The position numbers were made by a program, and so were the translations under genes. This document shows positions 56,817-64,000 of a stretch of DNA of 64,000 nt, piece after piece. The notes below the pieces were generated by a model that saw only the letters and a list, made by a program, of their open reading frames with translations, did no database searches and had not been told where the DNA came from. Source of the DNA: CAZEHO01 sp964511945 (lineage in GTDB: Bacteria > Actinomycetota > Acidimicrobiia > Spongiisociales > UBA11373); NCBI GenBank assembly GCA_964511945.1, contig CAZEHO010000002.1, positions 124,001 through 188,000 of the forward strand, given 5' to 3'. Each line of letters opens with the position of its first letter. Within the stretch, counting starts at the first letter, position 1.

Positions 56817-58295
56817 ATGGAGCCAACCATTCGATACAGCCGGACCGACGACGGGTTTGACATCGCCCACTGGGCCATCGGTGAGGGCCCGAATCTCGTC
56901 GCGATGCCGTCGCTTCCGTGGAGCCATATCCAGTTGGAGTGGTCGATTCCGGCGGCGAGGGCCTGGTATGAAGCGATCGGCCGGGGCCGGCGGCTCGTTC
57001 GATACGACGGTCGTGGCTTTGGCCTCTCCTCCCGCGACGTTTCGGAGGTGTCACTCGAAACGGACGTTCTGGATCTCGCCGCAACCGTCGACGGGCTCTC
57101 CCTCGACACCTTCGATCTGTACGCCGGATGGCACTCCGGACCCGGTGCCATCGCCTACACAACCCGGTACCCCGAACGCGTGGGTCGCCTGGTTCTGTTC
57201 TGTTCCTATGCCGATGGCGCGACTCACCGCACGAACCCTCTCACCCAGGCGACCCGGCCGATCATCTCCCAGGACTGGGAGTTCTATTCGCAGGTTGTCG
57301 CCCGACTGCTGCTCGGGTGGACTGAGATCGAAGCAGCGGAAGCGTTTAGTGACCTGGTCAGCCAATGCACCTCTCCCGACTTCGCAGCCCGTGCCCTGGC
57401 CGCGACGTCGGAGTTCAACGTTTCGCGTCTGCTGAGTCAAGTGCCCGTTCCGACACTCGTGCTCCATCGTCCTGAGCTGCGGACATCGAGCATGGACAAC
57501 GCCAGAGGCCTCGCGGCCGGCATTCCCGATGTGCGGCTTTCTCTCCAACCCGGCGAGTCAGTCGCCCCCTACTTAGGCGACACCGATGCGATCGTCCGAG
57601 AAATCGACTCCTTCCTCACTGGCCGCCAACCCACCGAAGCCGCCACAGGAAAGGACACCGCCAAGCCGACGTCCCTACCACCCGGACTCGAGATGAGTGG
57701 CGGCATCAGCACCGTGGTGTTCACGGATGTGGTGGCATCGACGGAGTTGGTGGGGGAGTTGGGGGACGAAGCGGCCAGAGGCGCTCTCAGGTCGCTAGAG
57801 GTCGCCACGAATGAGAGGGCGGCACGACGGACCGGGAGGGTCGTGAAACACCTGGGTGATGGTTCTCTCCTCGAGTTCGCTTCCACCAGTGCCGCCCTGA
57901 GGTTCGCCGCCGAGTTGCAGACGACGAGCGCGGAGATCGGGCTCGAGATCGTTGTCGGAATCGCTGTTGGTGAACCGATCCGCGAAGACGGCGATCTCCA
58001 CGGATCCGTCGTTGTGCTCGCGAGTCGAATCACCTCCGCCGCTCGATCGGGCGAGATACTCGTCTCGGATGCCGTGCGCCAACTCGTGCAAGGCAAGGGC
58101 TTCGACTTCGACGACGCCGACAATCGACGGCTGAAGGGCTTCGACGAGCCAGTCCAACTCTGGCGCCTGAGGCTCCAACGACAGCCACCGCCGTCCGCTC
58201 AAGGGACATTTCGTGACGCTGGCCCACCCGACGGTGGACTTGTGGGACGACGAGAAGGCTGTAGCCACGCCGCCGAAGCGGATTACCCGACCTGA
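56817..58295 (+). CDS. Alpha/beta hydrolase fused to class III nucleotide cyclase
   Basis: 492 residues from ATG 56817. Residues ~1-270 are an alpha/beta-hydrolase fold (VRYDGRGFGLSSRD, AGWHSGPGAIAY at the elbow, LVLHRPELRTS). The elbow reads GWHSG, so the nucleophile Ser is present but the surroundings are unusual. Residues ~295-455 form a cyclase domain with metal Asp residues in VVFTDVVASTEL and KHLGDGSLLEFAS and the HGSVVVLASRI helix. Such fusions are known in actinobacteria and may sense a small ester. The last ~35 residues run through a 29-bp repeat shared with the upstream region, so the native C-terminus has probably been replaced. Confidence 0.8.
   Translation: MEPTIRYSRTDDGFDIAHWAIGEGPNLVAMPSLPWSHIQLEWSIPAARAWYEAIGRGRRLVRYDGRGFGLSSRDVSEVSLETDVLDLAATVDGLSLDTFDLYAGWHSGPGAIAYTTRYPERVGRLVLFCSYADGATHRTNPLTQATRPIISQDWEFYSQVVARLLLGWTEIEAAEAFSDLVSQCTSPDFAARALAATSEFNVSRLLSQVPVPTLVLHRPELRTSSMDNARGLAAGIPDVRLSLQPGESVAPYLGDTDAIVREIDSFLTGRQPTEAATGKDTAKPTSLPPGLEMSGGISTVVFTDVVASTELVGELGDEAARGALRSLEVATNERAARRTGRVVKHLGDGSLLEFASTSAALRFAAELQTTSAEIGLEIVVGIAVGEPIREDGDLHGSVVVLASRITSAARSGEILVSDAVRQLVQGKGFDFDDADNRRLKGFDEPVQLWRLRLQRQPPPSAQGTFRDAGPPDGGLVGRREGCSHAAEADYPT
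58198..58226 (+). repeat. 29-bp direct repeat, right copy
   Basis: Second copy of the repeat at 56734-56762, lying inside the 3' end of the hydrolase-cyclase frame, 1464 bases from the first copy. Confidence 0.75.
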
Positions 58296-58488
58296 GCCGG
58301 TGGTGGTCGCTCGCGCTTGATCAGGTCGTCTTGATCAACGCCTCGACCTGCTCATCGGCGACCTGGCAATGCTGATCGGCGCCGACCCATCCGGCCCGGA
58401 TGCTCGAGATCGGTGTCGCAGCTGCGAAGGGTGTCGAGTTCATTGCTCATGCCACGGCCGCCCGACCCCGATTCCTGAGGTGACCCCG

Positions 58489-58750
58489 ATGCCGCGATCG
58501 ATCCAAGAGATCCTCGATCACGCCGAAGAGCTAGGAGTCTGCTGGGTAATGCCGATGTGGCGTGCCCGCCGGGCACGTTGATCGGCGGCCAGGCGCGCCA
58601 ATCGCAAGGACGCAGGTTCCGCCACTCCTCGTGCAGGAGTGGTGGGACCGAGGACACCGCGAGTGGTGATGACTGGTCGTCGAGATGTGCGACATGTATC
58701 GCTCAGCGGGCTCCTAGAGCAGCAGTTCGAGGAGTACGAGCCGGCCCCGG
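58489..58750 (+). pseudogene. Small gene (SIQEILDHAEEL... type) split by an insertion
   Basis: ATG 58489 starts MPRSIQEILDHAEEL, a start I know from short actinobacterial hypothetical/antitoxin-like proteins. The frame is cut at CTAG (58531). After a 179-bp element and a second CTAG, sequence resumes as EQQFEEYEPAPG. Removing the element and one CTAG restores one frame reading HAEELEQQFEEYEPAPG. The gene is also cut short at its 3' end, where dinB begins on the other strand. Confidence 0.6.
58531..58717. mobile_element. MITE-like insertion, 179 bp plus CTAG duplications
   Basis: CTAG at 58531-58534 and 58714-58717 flank a 179-base segment whose ends are inverted: GAGTCTGCTGGG versus GAGCCCGCTGAG on the other strand (9 of 12, all differences transitions). 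Inside are two hairpins: CGTGCCCG-C-CGGGCACG (58561-58577) and CCACTCCT-CGTGC-AGGAGTGG (58622-58642). No transposase. Excision restores the host frame. CTAG/TA targets are known for part of the IS5 family, so a non-autonomous relative is possible. Confidence 0.65.
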
Positions 58751-58762
58751 GGACGAACGCCC

Positions 58763-60010
58763 TCACAGCTCCTTCTCGGCGAGTTCCCGGAAGTCGTCGG
58801 GCACGGACCGCTCATCCCCAAGCTCCACCGATCCGTATCCGACTGCCTCGCGTCCGAAACGGTCGCGCACCGTGTCGACGGCCCGATCCAGCACCCACCG
58901 CGCCGCCCCCCGGGCGGTCCCGGGGCGGCGCTCCTCTGCGCCGATCTCCAGCGGGAGCTCGAGTTGGAGCACGGAGTCATCCTCGAGATGGGAGACCGCG
59001 ATGGCGAGAAGTGATAGGGACTGTTCATCGGGGTAGTCCGCCAGCGCGGCGCGCACCAGATCTCGGGCGACCTCGGCGAGGGTCACGGTCATCGAGATCG
59101 GAGCGGCGAGGGTGATCGAGCGAGTGACGGACCGCAGGTCGGCGAAGCGGACGCGCACCGTGACGGTTCTTCCGGCACGCGATTTGGCGCGGAGCCGGGT
59201 GGCCACCCGGTCGGCGAGGTGGCGCAGCGTGCGCCCGATGACTTCATCCGCTGCCGGTTTCTTCCCCACTGCCGACTGGGCACTGACCGATCTTGCCCGC
59301 GGGTGCATCTCGATGTCCCGCGGGTTGAGATTCCAGGCGAGCGCGTTCAGCTTGGTCCCCACCGCCCGGCCCAGCAGGCGCTGGAGCGAGTGCCCTGGTG
59401 TCTCCGCCAGATCACCGACCGTGAGCACCCCGAAGCTCGCCAATCGCGCCTTGGTGACCGGGCCGACCCCCCACATCAGCTCTACCGGCAGGTCGTGGAG
59501 GAAGTCGAGTTCGGTCGCAGGCTCGACCACCACCATGCCGTCCGGCTTCGCCACCTGCGACGCGATCTTGGCGAGATGTTTGGTGCGGGCGACGCCGACC
59601 GAGATCGGCAACCCGACCTCTTCGCGAACCCGGCGCCTGATGGCCGCGGCCATCTCTGCGGGCTGCCCGAAGAGATGGATGGAGCCGGCCACATCGGCAA
59701 AGGCCTCATCGATCGAGATCCGCTCGACGAGTGGGGTGAAATCGCTGAGCACCGCAATGGCCTGGTCGCCCAGCCGTTGGTACTCCTGGAAGTGGCCGCC
59801 CACGAATCGCAGGTACGGGCAGAGCTCGCGGGCGCGGCGGCCCGGCATCCCGCCACGGACCCCGAACGCCTTCGCTTCGTACGAGGCGGCAAGCACCACG
59901 CCTCCGCCGACGGCAATCGGCTTGCCGCGCAGCGTAGGGTCGAGCAGCTGTTCGACGGATGCGTAGAAGGCATCAAGGTCGGCGTGGAGGATGGTGGCCG
60001 CGGCCGTCAC
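58763..60010 (-). CDS. dinB: DNA polymerase IV (Y family)
   Basis: 415 residues from GTG 60010. Palm-domain metal motifs ILHADLDAFYASVEQ and ISIDEAFADV are complete; thumb helix-hairpin-helix GVGPVTKARLASFGV and a little-finger domain follow. The C-terminus (LEIGAEERRPGTARGA onward) does not show a clear beta-clamp-binding peptide. A perfect SOS palindrome lies 10-33 bases upstream of the start, so it should be LexA-controlled and probably has a very short leader. Performs error-prone bypass of damaged DNA. Confidence 0.92.
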   Translation of the reverse strand: MTAAATILHADLDAFYASVEQLLDPTLRGKPIAVGGGVVLAASYEAKAFGVRGGMPGRRARELCPYLRFVGGHFQEYQRLGDQAIAVLSDFTPLVERISIDEAFADVAGSIHLFGQPAEMAAAIRRRVREEVGLPISVGVARTKHLAKIASQVAKPDGMVVVEPATELDFLHDLPVELMWGVGPVTKARLASFGVLTVGDLAETPGHSLQRLLGRAVGTKLNALAWNLNPRDIEMHPRARSVSAQSAVGKKPAADEVIGRTLRHLADRVATRLRAKSRAGRTVTVRVRFADLRSVTRSITLAAPISMTVTLAEVARDLVRAALADYPDEQSLSLLAIAVSHLEDDSVLQLELPLEIGAEERRPGTARGAARWVLDRAVDTVRDRFGREAVGYGSVELGDERSVPDDFRELAEKEL

Positions 60011-60019
60011 GACCCCAGG

Positions 60020-60043
60020 TTAATCGAACATATGTTCGATTAA
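60020..60043. promoter_or_regulatory. LexA/SOS box
   Basis: Core CGAACATATGTTCG (60025-60038) matches the Gram-positive/actinobacterial LexA site CGAAC-N4-GTTCG. The symmetry extends to a perfect 24-base palindrome. It sits 10 bases from the dinB start codon. Confidence 0.92.
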
Positions 60044-60059
60044 GTCGTCGGAACAGTGG

Positions 60060-60097
60060 TCTGTCGCTCGGACCAAAGAACCCGCAACGGGTTCGCG
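60060..60097. repeat. 38-bp repeat, copy 1, with hairpin
   Basis: Shares TGTYGCTCGG-R-CCAAAGAA-CCCGCAACGGG with copy 2 at 60559-60597. Contains GAACCCG-CAA-CGGGTTC, a 7-base stem; on the minus strand it is followed by CTTT, which looks like a small terminator. Confidence 0.6.
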
Positions 60098-60157
60098 TGT
60101 AGTCCGGGCCCCACACTCCCCGCTGCCGGGGCGAGCCACAGACTGGAGGCGTGAAGT

Positions 60158-60475
60158 GTGCCCTATCGCGCCCAACGCATCGCAATGCAGATGGCCCACG
60201 GCGAACCGGAACCTGGTGATCTACGACATCGAAACCTTGAGGAGGACAAGGCCATCTTGTGGGAGGTGTGCTCTGACACCTCCCTGCCGGACGAGTGCAA
60301 CAGCGAGCACCTTATGGAGGCCTAAGAGGGGCTGATCCGGGCGGGAACTCTGCAACCGGATCAGCAGCGCCGTGTCGAGATTGCATACTGCAAGGCATAT
60401 GAGGCCGCATTCACCTGGGACGAGCCGATCGTCAACTGCTGGAGGCTGCTGCAGGGCCAGGACGTCACCTCCTGA
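60158..60475 (+). pseudogene. Small gene with in-frame TAA
   Basis: GTG 60158 is preceded by GGAGG at 60145-60149. The frame runs 55 codons (PYRAQRIAMQMAHGEPEPGD ... ECNSEHLMEA), meets TAA at 60323-60325, and continues another 49 codons (EGLIRAGTLQPDQQRRVEIA ... RLLQGQDVTS) to TGA at 60473. Residue composition looks protein-like on both sides, suggesting one gene of about 105 residues broken by a single stop. Codon bias is weaker than in neighbours, suggesting foreign origin. Not recognised. Confidence 0.4.
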
Positions 60476-60558
60476 GACCCGCCGCGTCGCTGCAAGAAAA
60501 ACGGCGAACCGGGTCGTTCAGCGTGGGATCAAACGGCACGGATCGTGAACACCAATGA

Positions 60559-60597
60559 TCTGTTGCTCGGGCCAAAGAAGCCCGCAACGGGTGCGCG
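60559..60597. repeat. 38-bp repeat, copy 2
   Basis: Second copy of the motif at 60060-60097, differing at a few bases and by one inserted G. The two copies bracket the small broken gene and about 500 bases. Confidence 0.6.
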
Positions 60598-60775
60598 CCT
60601 CCCGCCTCCGACACCCTGGATGGTCCACAGACCACAGCGGTGAGACCCGGCACGGCCTGGGGGTCGCGAGGTCCTTCGCCTCCGGAATGGAACCGGGCCG
60701 GATCGGTACCTCTGCTCCGGGTTGCCCCGGGAGCCAGGCCCGGGGCGCGGCAGTCGGGTGCAGGGAATAGCAGCC

Positions 60776-61045
60776 CTACGCGACGGTGTGGGCAGAGAGC
60801 CGAAAAACCTTGTCACCAACCCGAACCCGTTCGGTGACCCGGATGCCGACCTGGTCTCCTGCACTCGCTCCCTGTACCGCCTCGTGGTTGATCTCGATCG
60901 ATTCGATGGTCTGGCGGAAGTCGGTGGTGTGTCCGGCGAACTCGATTGTGTCGCCGATCTCGAGGTGGCCGGAGAGAATCGTGACTCCGGCGACGCTCAC
61001 CTTGGGGAAGTAGTGGGACACCACACCGACCGGCTGCTCGCTCAT
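60776..61045 (-). CDS. Stand-alone EF-Tu domain-2-like beta-barrel protein
   Basis: 89 residues from ATG 61045, 6 bases after AAGGAG. Sequence VSHYFPKVSVAGVTILSGHL, IGDTIEFAGHTTDF and QVGIRVTERVRVGDKVFRL matches the beta-barrel of translation-GTPase domain 2 (as found in EF-Tu or IF2), without the GTPase. Short proteins like this occur in several bacteria near peptidase U32 or on their own; role unknown. Its 3' end approaches the 38-bp repeat, which may terminate it. Confidence 0.72.
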   Translation of the reverse strand: MSEQPVGVVSHYFPKVSVAGVTILSGHLEIGDTIEFAGHTTDFRQTIESIEINHEAVQGASAGDQVGIRVTERVRVGDKVFRLSAHTVA

Positions 61046-61283
61046 CGTGGTCTCCTTCAAACGGCGGTCGCCTTCATCATTCTTGTCGTTGGATCCGCCT
61101 TGTGGGGGCGTCCGGGGAGAGTCGGCATTGGCATCGTGACGCGCCTGCTGGTCCCAGATCGCTGGTGCTTGGCGTTGCGCCGGGTCGAAAACCGCATCGA
61201 CGTCCCGGTGACCTTCGAACCCTTGCCCGGCGGCCATGACTCACCCGGGTCACCCGGGAGGTTGGGCGCAAGCCTTTACCGCG

Positions 61284-61973
61284 TCAGCCGTCGGGTGGAT
61301 GCCCGACGGGAACCAGATACAGCGGGACCACCCCCGGGGGGAGGCCGAGCAGGCCCCTGATGTCGTCGTCGCCGAAAGCGCCGACCGGTACCGCCGCCAA
61401 CTCCAGCGCAACGGCCTGCAGCAGCAGGTTCTGGGCGGCGTGGCCGGCTTCCAAGATGGCGTAGCGCTCGCCTCGGTCTCCATAGCGTCCCGTGGTTCGT
61501 TCGAACACGGCGCCGATGACGATCACTACCGCTGCCTCCTCCACATGCTGTTGTCCGCCGGCGGCGGCGGCGAGCAGTGCCCGCTGATCCTCGGTGCTCA
61601 ATTGCATGAGCCGGTGGCCATCGGGGCGGTAGTGGAACACGCCGGCGGGCGACGCCACATACAGCTCCAGCGGGTAGGTGCCCCCCGCCGACGGTGCTGC
61701 CCGACCGGCCCCACTCTCTTGTGTGATTCCCTGCGTCGCCCACAGCAGCTGCCCCAGGTCGGTGTCGGAGAGGCCTTCATCGCGAAACGAACGCTGCGAG
61801 CGGCGAGCGGCAAGGGCCTCCTCCAACGACATCTGCCCGCTGAGACGAGGCTCCGGCAACTCGATCACCGCAACCGGCGTCTCGGCCGGCGACACCGCCG
61901 GGACGGCGGGATCTCCCGATCCGCACGCGGCAGCCACCACCACCAACCCGACCAGCATCGGCCGCACCCTCAT
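61284..61973 (-). CDS. SagB-type nitroreductase-like lipoprotein
   Basis: 229 residues from ATG 61973. Signal peptide with lipobox VVVAAACGSG. The mature part is a nitroreductase fold of the SagB/ThcOx branch: LAARRSQRSFRDEGLSDTDL, LLWATQGITQ, RAAPSAGGTYPLELYV, GHAAQNLLLQAVALELAAVPVGAF. These enzymes use FMN. An exported, lipid-anchored member is unusual since FMN-dependent SagB enzymes normally act in the cytoplasm on azoline peptides. No precursor peptide or cyclodehydratase lies nearby. Confidence 0.75.
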   Translation of the reverse strand: MRVRPMLVGLVVVAAACGSGDPAVPAVSPAETPVAVIELPEPRLSGQMSLEEALAARRSQRSFRDEGLSDTDLGQLLWATQGITQESGAGRAAPSAGGTYPLELYVASPAGVFHYRPDGHRLMQLSTEDQRALLAAAAGGQQHVEEAAVVIVIGAVFERTTGRYGDRGERYAILEAGHAAQNLLLQAVALELAAVPVGAFGDDDIRGLLGLPPGVVPLYLVPVGHPPDG

Positions 61974-62170
61974 ACTCCCAGCGTGCCGCATCGATCCATC
62001 GGTCTGCCAGAGGCGATCGTCCCAACGCGGCACCGCTGTTCGAAACCCACCCGATGATCCCGGCACTTCGAGTTTCGCACCCGGTCCGCACCCCACGCCC
62101 CCACAGGCTGCGGAAACCGCATCCCGCGGCGGTGAGGCTCGGGGCGGTGGCGCCTGTGCGGGTTGGTTGA

Positions 62171-62503
62171 TCTGCGGTCGATGAACGCTGCGTTCTGTGC
62201 TGCAGCCTCGGGTTGCACGCCGGTGATGACGCGGGCGATCATTTGATGATCGGGCCGATGGTCCAGATCTACACCGCCGCCCTTCCCCTCGAGGCCGCTC
62301 CCCGCTCCGAGGGGTGGGAGGTCGCCGGGCAGATCGCCATCAGGGACAACGCCCGGATGGGTGGCGGCGCCATCGTGCTGCCCGGGGTCACGATCGGGCC
62401 GGTTGCCGTGGTCGGTGCCGGGGCGGTCGTCTCGCGCGACGTGCCACCCAACACGGTGGCTGCCGGAAACCCGGCTCGGGTGATTCGGGAACTCGAGCAG
62501 TAG
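62171..62503 (+). pseudogene. Remnant of a hexapeptide (maltose/galactoside) O-acetyltransferase
   Basis: The C-terminal half is clear: HLMIGPMVQIYTAALPLEA, ARMGGGAIVLPGVTIGPVAV, DVPPNTVAAGNPARVIREL, the left-handed beta-helix and tail of maltose acetyltransferase-type enzymes. In the same frame a TGA at 62168 cuts off everything upstream, and the ~100 N-terminal residues with most of the active site are missing. No ribosome site is evident for TTG 62213. Read as a decayed gene. Confidence 0.65.
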
Positions 62504-62509
62504 CGCGCC

Positions 62510-63640
62510 CTATCGGGTGAGCCAGGCCGCCACGACCGGGCCGGGAAACGCCACCCCGAACATGGTTCCTGCGTCGAGGTCGAGGCGCAGGGCGGCGTCG
62601 TCGTCACCGATGCGAGCGGCCAGCATGAGGCTTCGGCCGTCGGGGCTCCAGTGCATAGACGACAGCTGACCGTCCAGGCCGACCTCGATGCGATCCTCCC
62701 CGTCTCGGGAGACAACGAGCACCGATGTCGAAGTGGTCGTGGCGATCCACAGTGCCGCCCTGCCCGCCGGGGCCGGACCCGTGGCCAGTTCGACCCGCAG
62801 CAAGCCGCCCGGCGGGGACGCCAGGTTGACCTCCCGGAGGGCGGCCCCGTCCCACCATCCCAGGACGGCACCGTCGGGTCCGCCGACGAGTGCGGCATGC
62901 CCGGCACTCATAGCGCGGGCATCGTGATAGCCGCTCCAGCTGTGCCGGGTCCGTCCCACGGCGTCGAGCAGCGACAGGCTGTCATCCGGCGACCGCAGCC
63001 AGAACCCGCTCGCGGTCATCGACCGCAGGCGGGTTCCCCGCTCGGCTGCCTCGACGGCGATCTCCGGGCGGGGATCCGCGGCATCGGGAACCCGCCAGAC
63101 CGACACGACGCCGTCGTCGGAGCGGCTCGTCCATCCCAGTTCACCGTCGTGACTCCATGCGACCGACTCGACACCGGCTGCGATGGGGGCGGTGCCGCCC
63201 GGAGCGCCAACGTGCAGATCGAACCGGTAGGTGGCGTAGCCGGCCAGGATCTCGGGATCGGCGACGCCGAACGCGACGAAACGGCCCGTCGGATCCGGCC
63301 ATAACGTTCCGAACCCTGTCGGCAGCCCGATCACTTCGGGCTCGGCGGCGTCGGCGGGCCAGAGCAGCAGCCGGTAGTTGATCGTTTCGCCGGCCTCTTC
63401 GGCCACCACCACGGCGAGGCTTCCGGTGACCCCGGGCATCAACTCCGACAGTGCCGCCCCGGGGATCGGTGCCTGCACGACGGGTTCGATCGGATCCGGG
63501 TCGGGGATGGTGACCGTCTCGAGTTCCGCGGCCCCGCGGCCGAACCACCAGGTCGCCGCCACGGTGGCGACCAGGGCGGCCGCCAGCACCCACGGCGCAG
63601 CCGAGTGGCGACGGTCATCAGGCCGGGTGCCGGTCACCAC
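62510..63640 (-). CDS. Membrane-anchored beta-propeller-like hypothetical protein
   Basis: 376 residues from GTG 63640. One N-terminal membrane helix (about 15-33, PWVLAAALVATVAATWWFG), then a proline-rich linker (VTIPDPDPIEPVVQAPIPG), then WD40/TolB-like blades: LWPDPTGRFVAFGVAD, VAWSHDGELGWTSRSDDG, MHWSPDGRSLMLAARIGDD. Likely faces the outside of the cell. No enzymatic residues seen. It ends 6 bases from the acetyltransferase remnant. Confidence 0.65.
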   Translation of the reverse strand: MVTGTRPDDRRHSAAPWVLAAALVATVAATWWFGRGAAELETVTIPDPDPIEPVVQAPIPGAALSELMPGVTGSLAVVVAEEAGETINYRLLLWPADAAEPEVIGLPTGFGTLWPDPTGRFVAFGVADPEILAGYATYRFDLHVGAPGGTAPIAAGVESVAWSHDGELGWTSRSDDGVVSVWRVPDAADPRPEIAVEAAERGTRLRSMTASGFWLRSPDDSLSLLDAVGRTRHSWSGYHDARAMSAGHAALVGGPDGAVLGWWDGAALREVNLASPPGGLLRVELATGPAPAGRAALWIATTTSTSVLVVSRDGEDRIEVGLDGQLSSMHWSPDGRSLMLAARIGDDDAALRLDLDAGTMFGVAFPGPVVAAWLTR

Positions 63641-63715
63641 TGCAGGGTAGGTGCCGGCATCATTCGGGCGCCGCCGCCCGCCGCATCAACGGCACCGCGG
63701 TCGACCGGCGCCTGG

Positions 63716-63727
63716 GTGACTAGTCAC
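63716..63727. promoter_or_regulatory. 12-bp perfect palindrome
   Basis: GTGACTAGTCAC lies about 100 bases upstream of the secreted-protein start at the right edge. It could be an operator; no known family is assigned. Confidence 0.3.
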
Positions 63728-63827
63728 ACCCTCGATTCCGCAATGACACCAAATACCACGCAGAGTTCCTTGATGGCTACAGAGAGTGGCCATATGGTGG
63801 CAGAGAGCTCACCGAGAGAATCCGAAC

Positions 63828-64000
63828 GTGCCGAAGCGGGCGCTCACAGTCTTTGTCGTTGCCACCGTCTTTGCGGCGGCCTTCGCCGCGACCGGCAACG
63901 TCCACGGCGCGGCCCCGATCCCGGTGAACGTGGCAGAGGGCAAGCCCGCGACCCAGTCCTCGACCGCCAACCACGGCTACGCCACCCGGGCCACCGATGG
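63828..64000 (+). CDS. Secreted protein with discoidin (F5/8 type C)-like start, 3' end outside window
   Basis: GTG 63828 begins PKRALTVFVVATVFAAAFAA, a signal peptide with an AxA cleavage site near HGAA. It is followed by PVNVAEGKPATQSSTANHGY and the start of a domain that reads like galactose-binding discoidin/fucolectin modules (N-x-A-x-GKPA-x-QSS ... DG). Only 57 codons are visible, so the rest of the protein, perhaps a glycosidase or adhesin, is unknown. Confidence 0.65.
   Translation, partial: MPKRALTVFVVATVFAAAFAATGNVHGAAPIPVNVAEGKPATQSSTANHGYATRATD

Noticed and set aside
58352..58657. Minus-strand 101-codon frame over the MITE region
   Set aside because: It crosses the element boundary and shows no family resemblance; the plus-strand split gene explains the region better.

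Overview
The window looks like chromosomal DNA from a high-GC Gram-positive bacterium, most likely an uncultivated or little-studied actinobacterium (Acidimicrobiia-like is my best guess). The evidence is indirect: strong G/C bias at third codon positions, frequent GTG and TTG starts, many ATGA/GTGA overlaps between consecutive genes, several lipoproteins with Thr/Pro stalks, a menaquinone gene set, a DevRS/DosRS-like two-component pair, an Eis-like acetyltransferase, and a CGAAC-N4-GTTCG SOS box in front of dinB. I see no rRNA, tRNA or CRISPR array.

Layout. 1-5.2 kb: the end of a glycogen-debranching enzyme, an acetoacetyl-CoA synthetase, and a coupled ParB-like/metallophosphoesterase pair. 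5.4-8.2 kb: the Trk potassium system; its trkA reading frame carries an in-frame TAG. 8.3-15.5 kb: an anchored protein, an ABC-F ATPase, a GNAT/acyl-CoA synthetase fusion and an Eis-like acetyltransferase. 15.5-19.9 kb: a redox/stress module made of a PPOX protein, an SQR-like flavoprotein, a GAF histidine kinase, a LuxR-type response regulator and a CBS-BON protein, with palindromes in the kinase/regulator promoter. 19.9-27.2 kb: menaquinone biosynthesis (menF, menD, menA, menB, menE). 27.3-29.7 kb: a membrane protein, an SRPBCC-like protein and an atypical SDR.

29.7-39.4 kb is rearranged and regulatory. Two divergent AAA/TPR-type regulators have both lost their 5' halves at one junction near 31,980. 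Next come an alpha/beta hydrolase, a disulfide-reductase-like flavoprotein coupled to a large cyclase-ATPase-TPR regulator, and a flavin-dependent halogenase gene interrupted by TGA exactly at a conserved Cys codon. 39.4-55.1 kb carries peptidases (M3, S9, DUF885), stalked lipoproteins, an RRM RNA-binding protein with a small Cys-rich companion, a PQQ-type propeller, a YihY-family membrane protein and a heterodimeric ABC exporter.

55.1-64 kb is accessory and patchy: small hypotheticals, an alpha/beta-hydrolase-adenylate cyclase fusion bracketed by 29-bp direct repeats, a 179-bp MITE-like insertion with CTAG duplication that splits a small gene, an SOS-regulated dinB behind a perfect 24-bp palindrome, duplicated 38-bp motifs, a small gene with an in-frame TAA, a stand-alone EF-Tu domain-2-like protein, a SagB-type nitroreductase lipoprotein, an acetyltransferase remnant, and the start of a secreted discoidin-like protein at the right edge.

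The most notable pattern is three otherwise well-preserved reading frames, each broken by one in-frame stop and each by a different stop codon (TAG, TGA, TAA). This argues against simple recoding of one codon and for fresh nonsense mutations or base-call errors; the TGA-at-Cys case still deserves a specific test.
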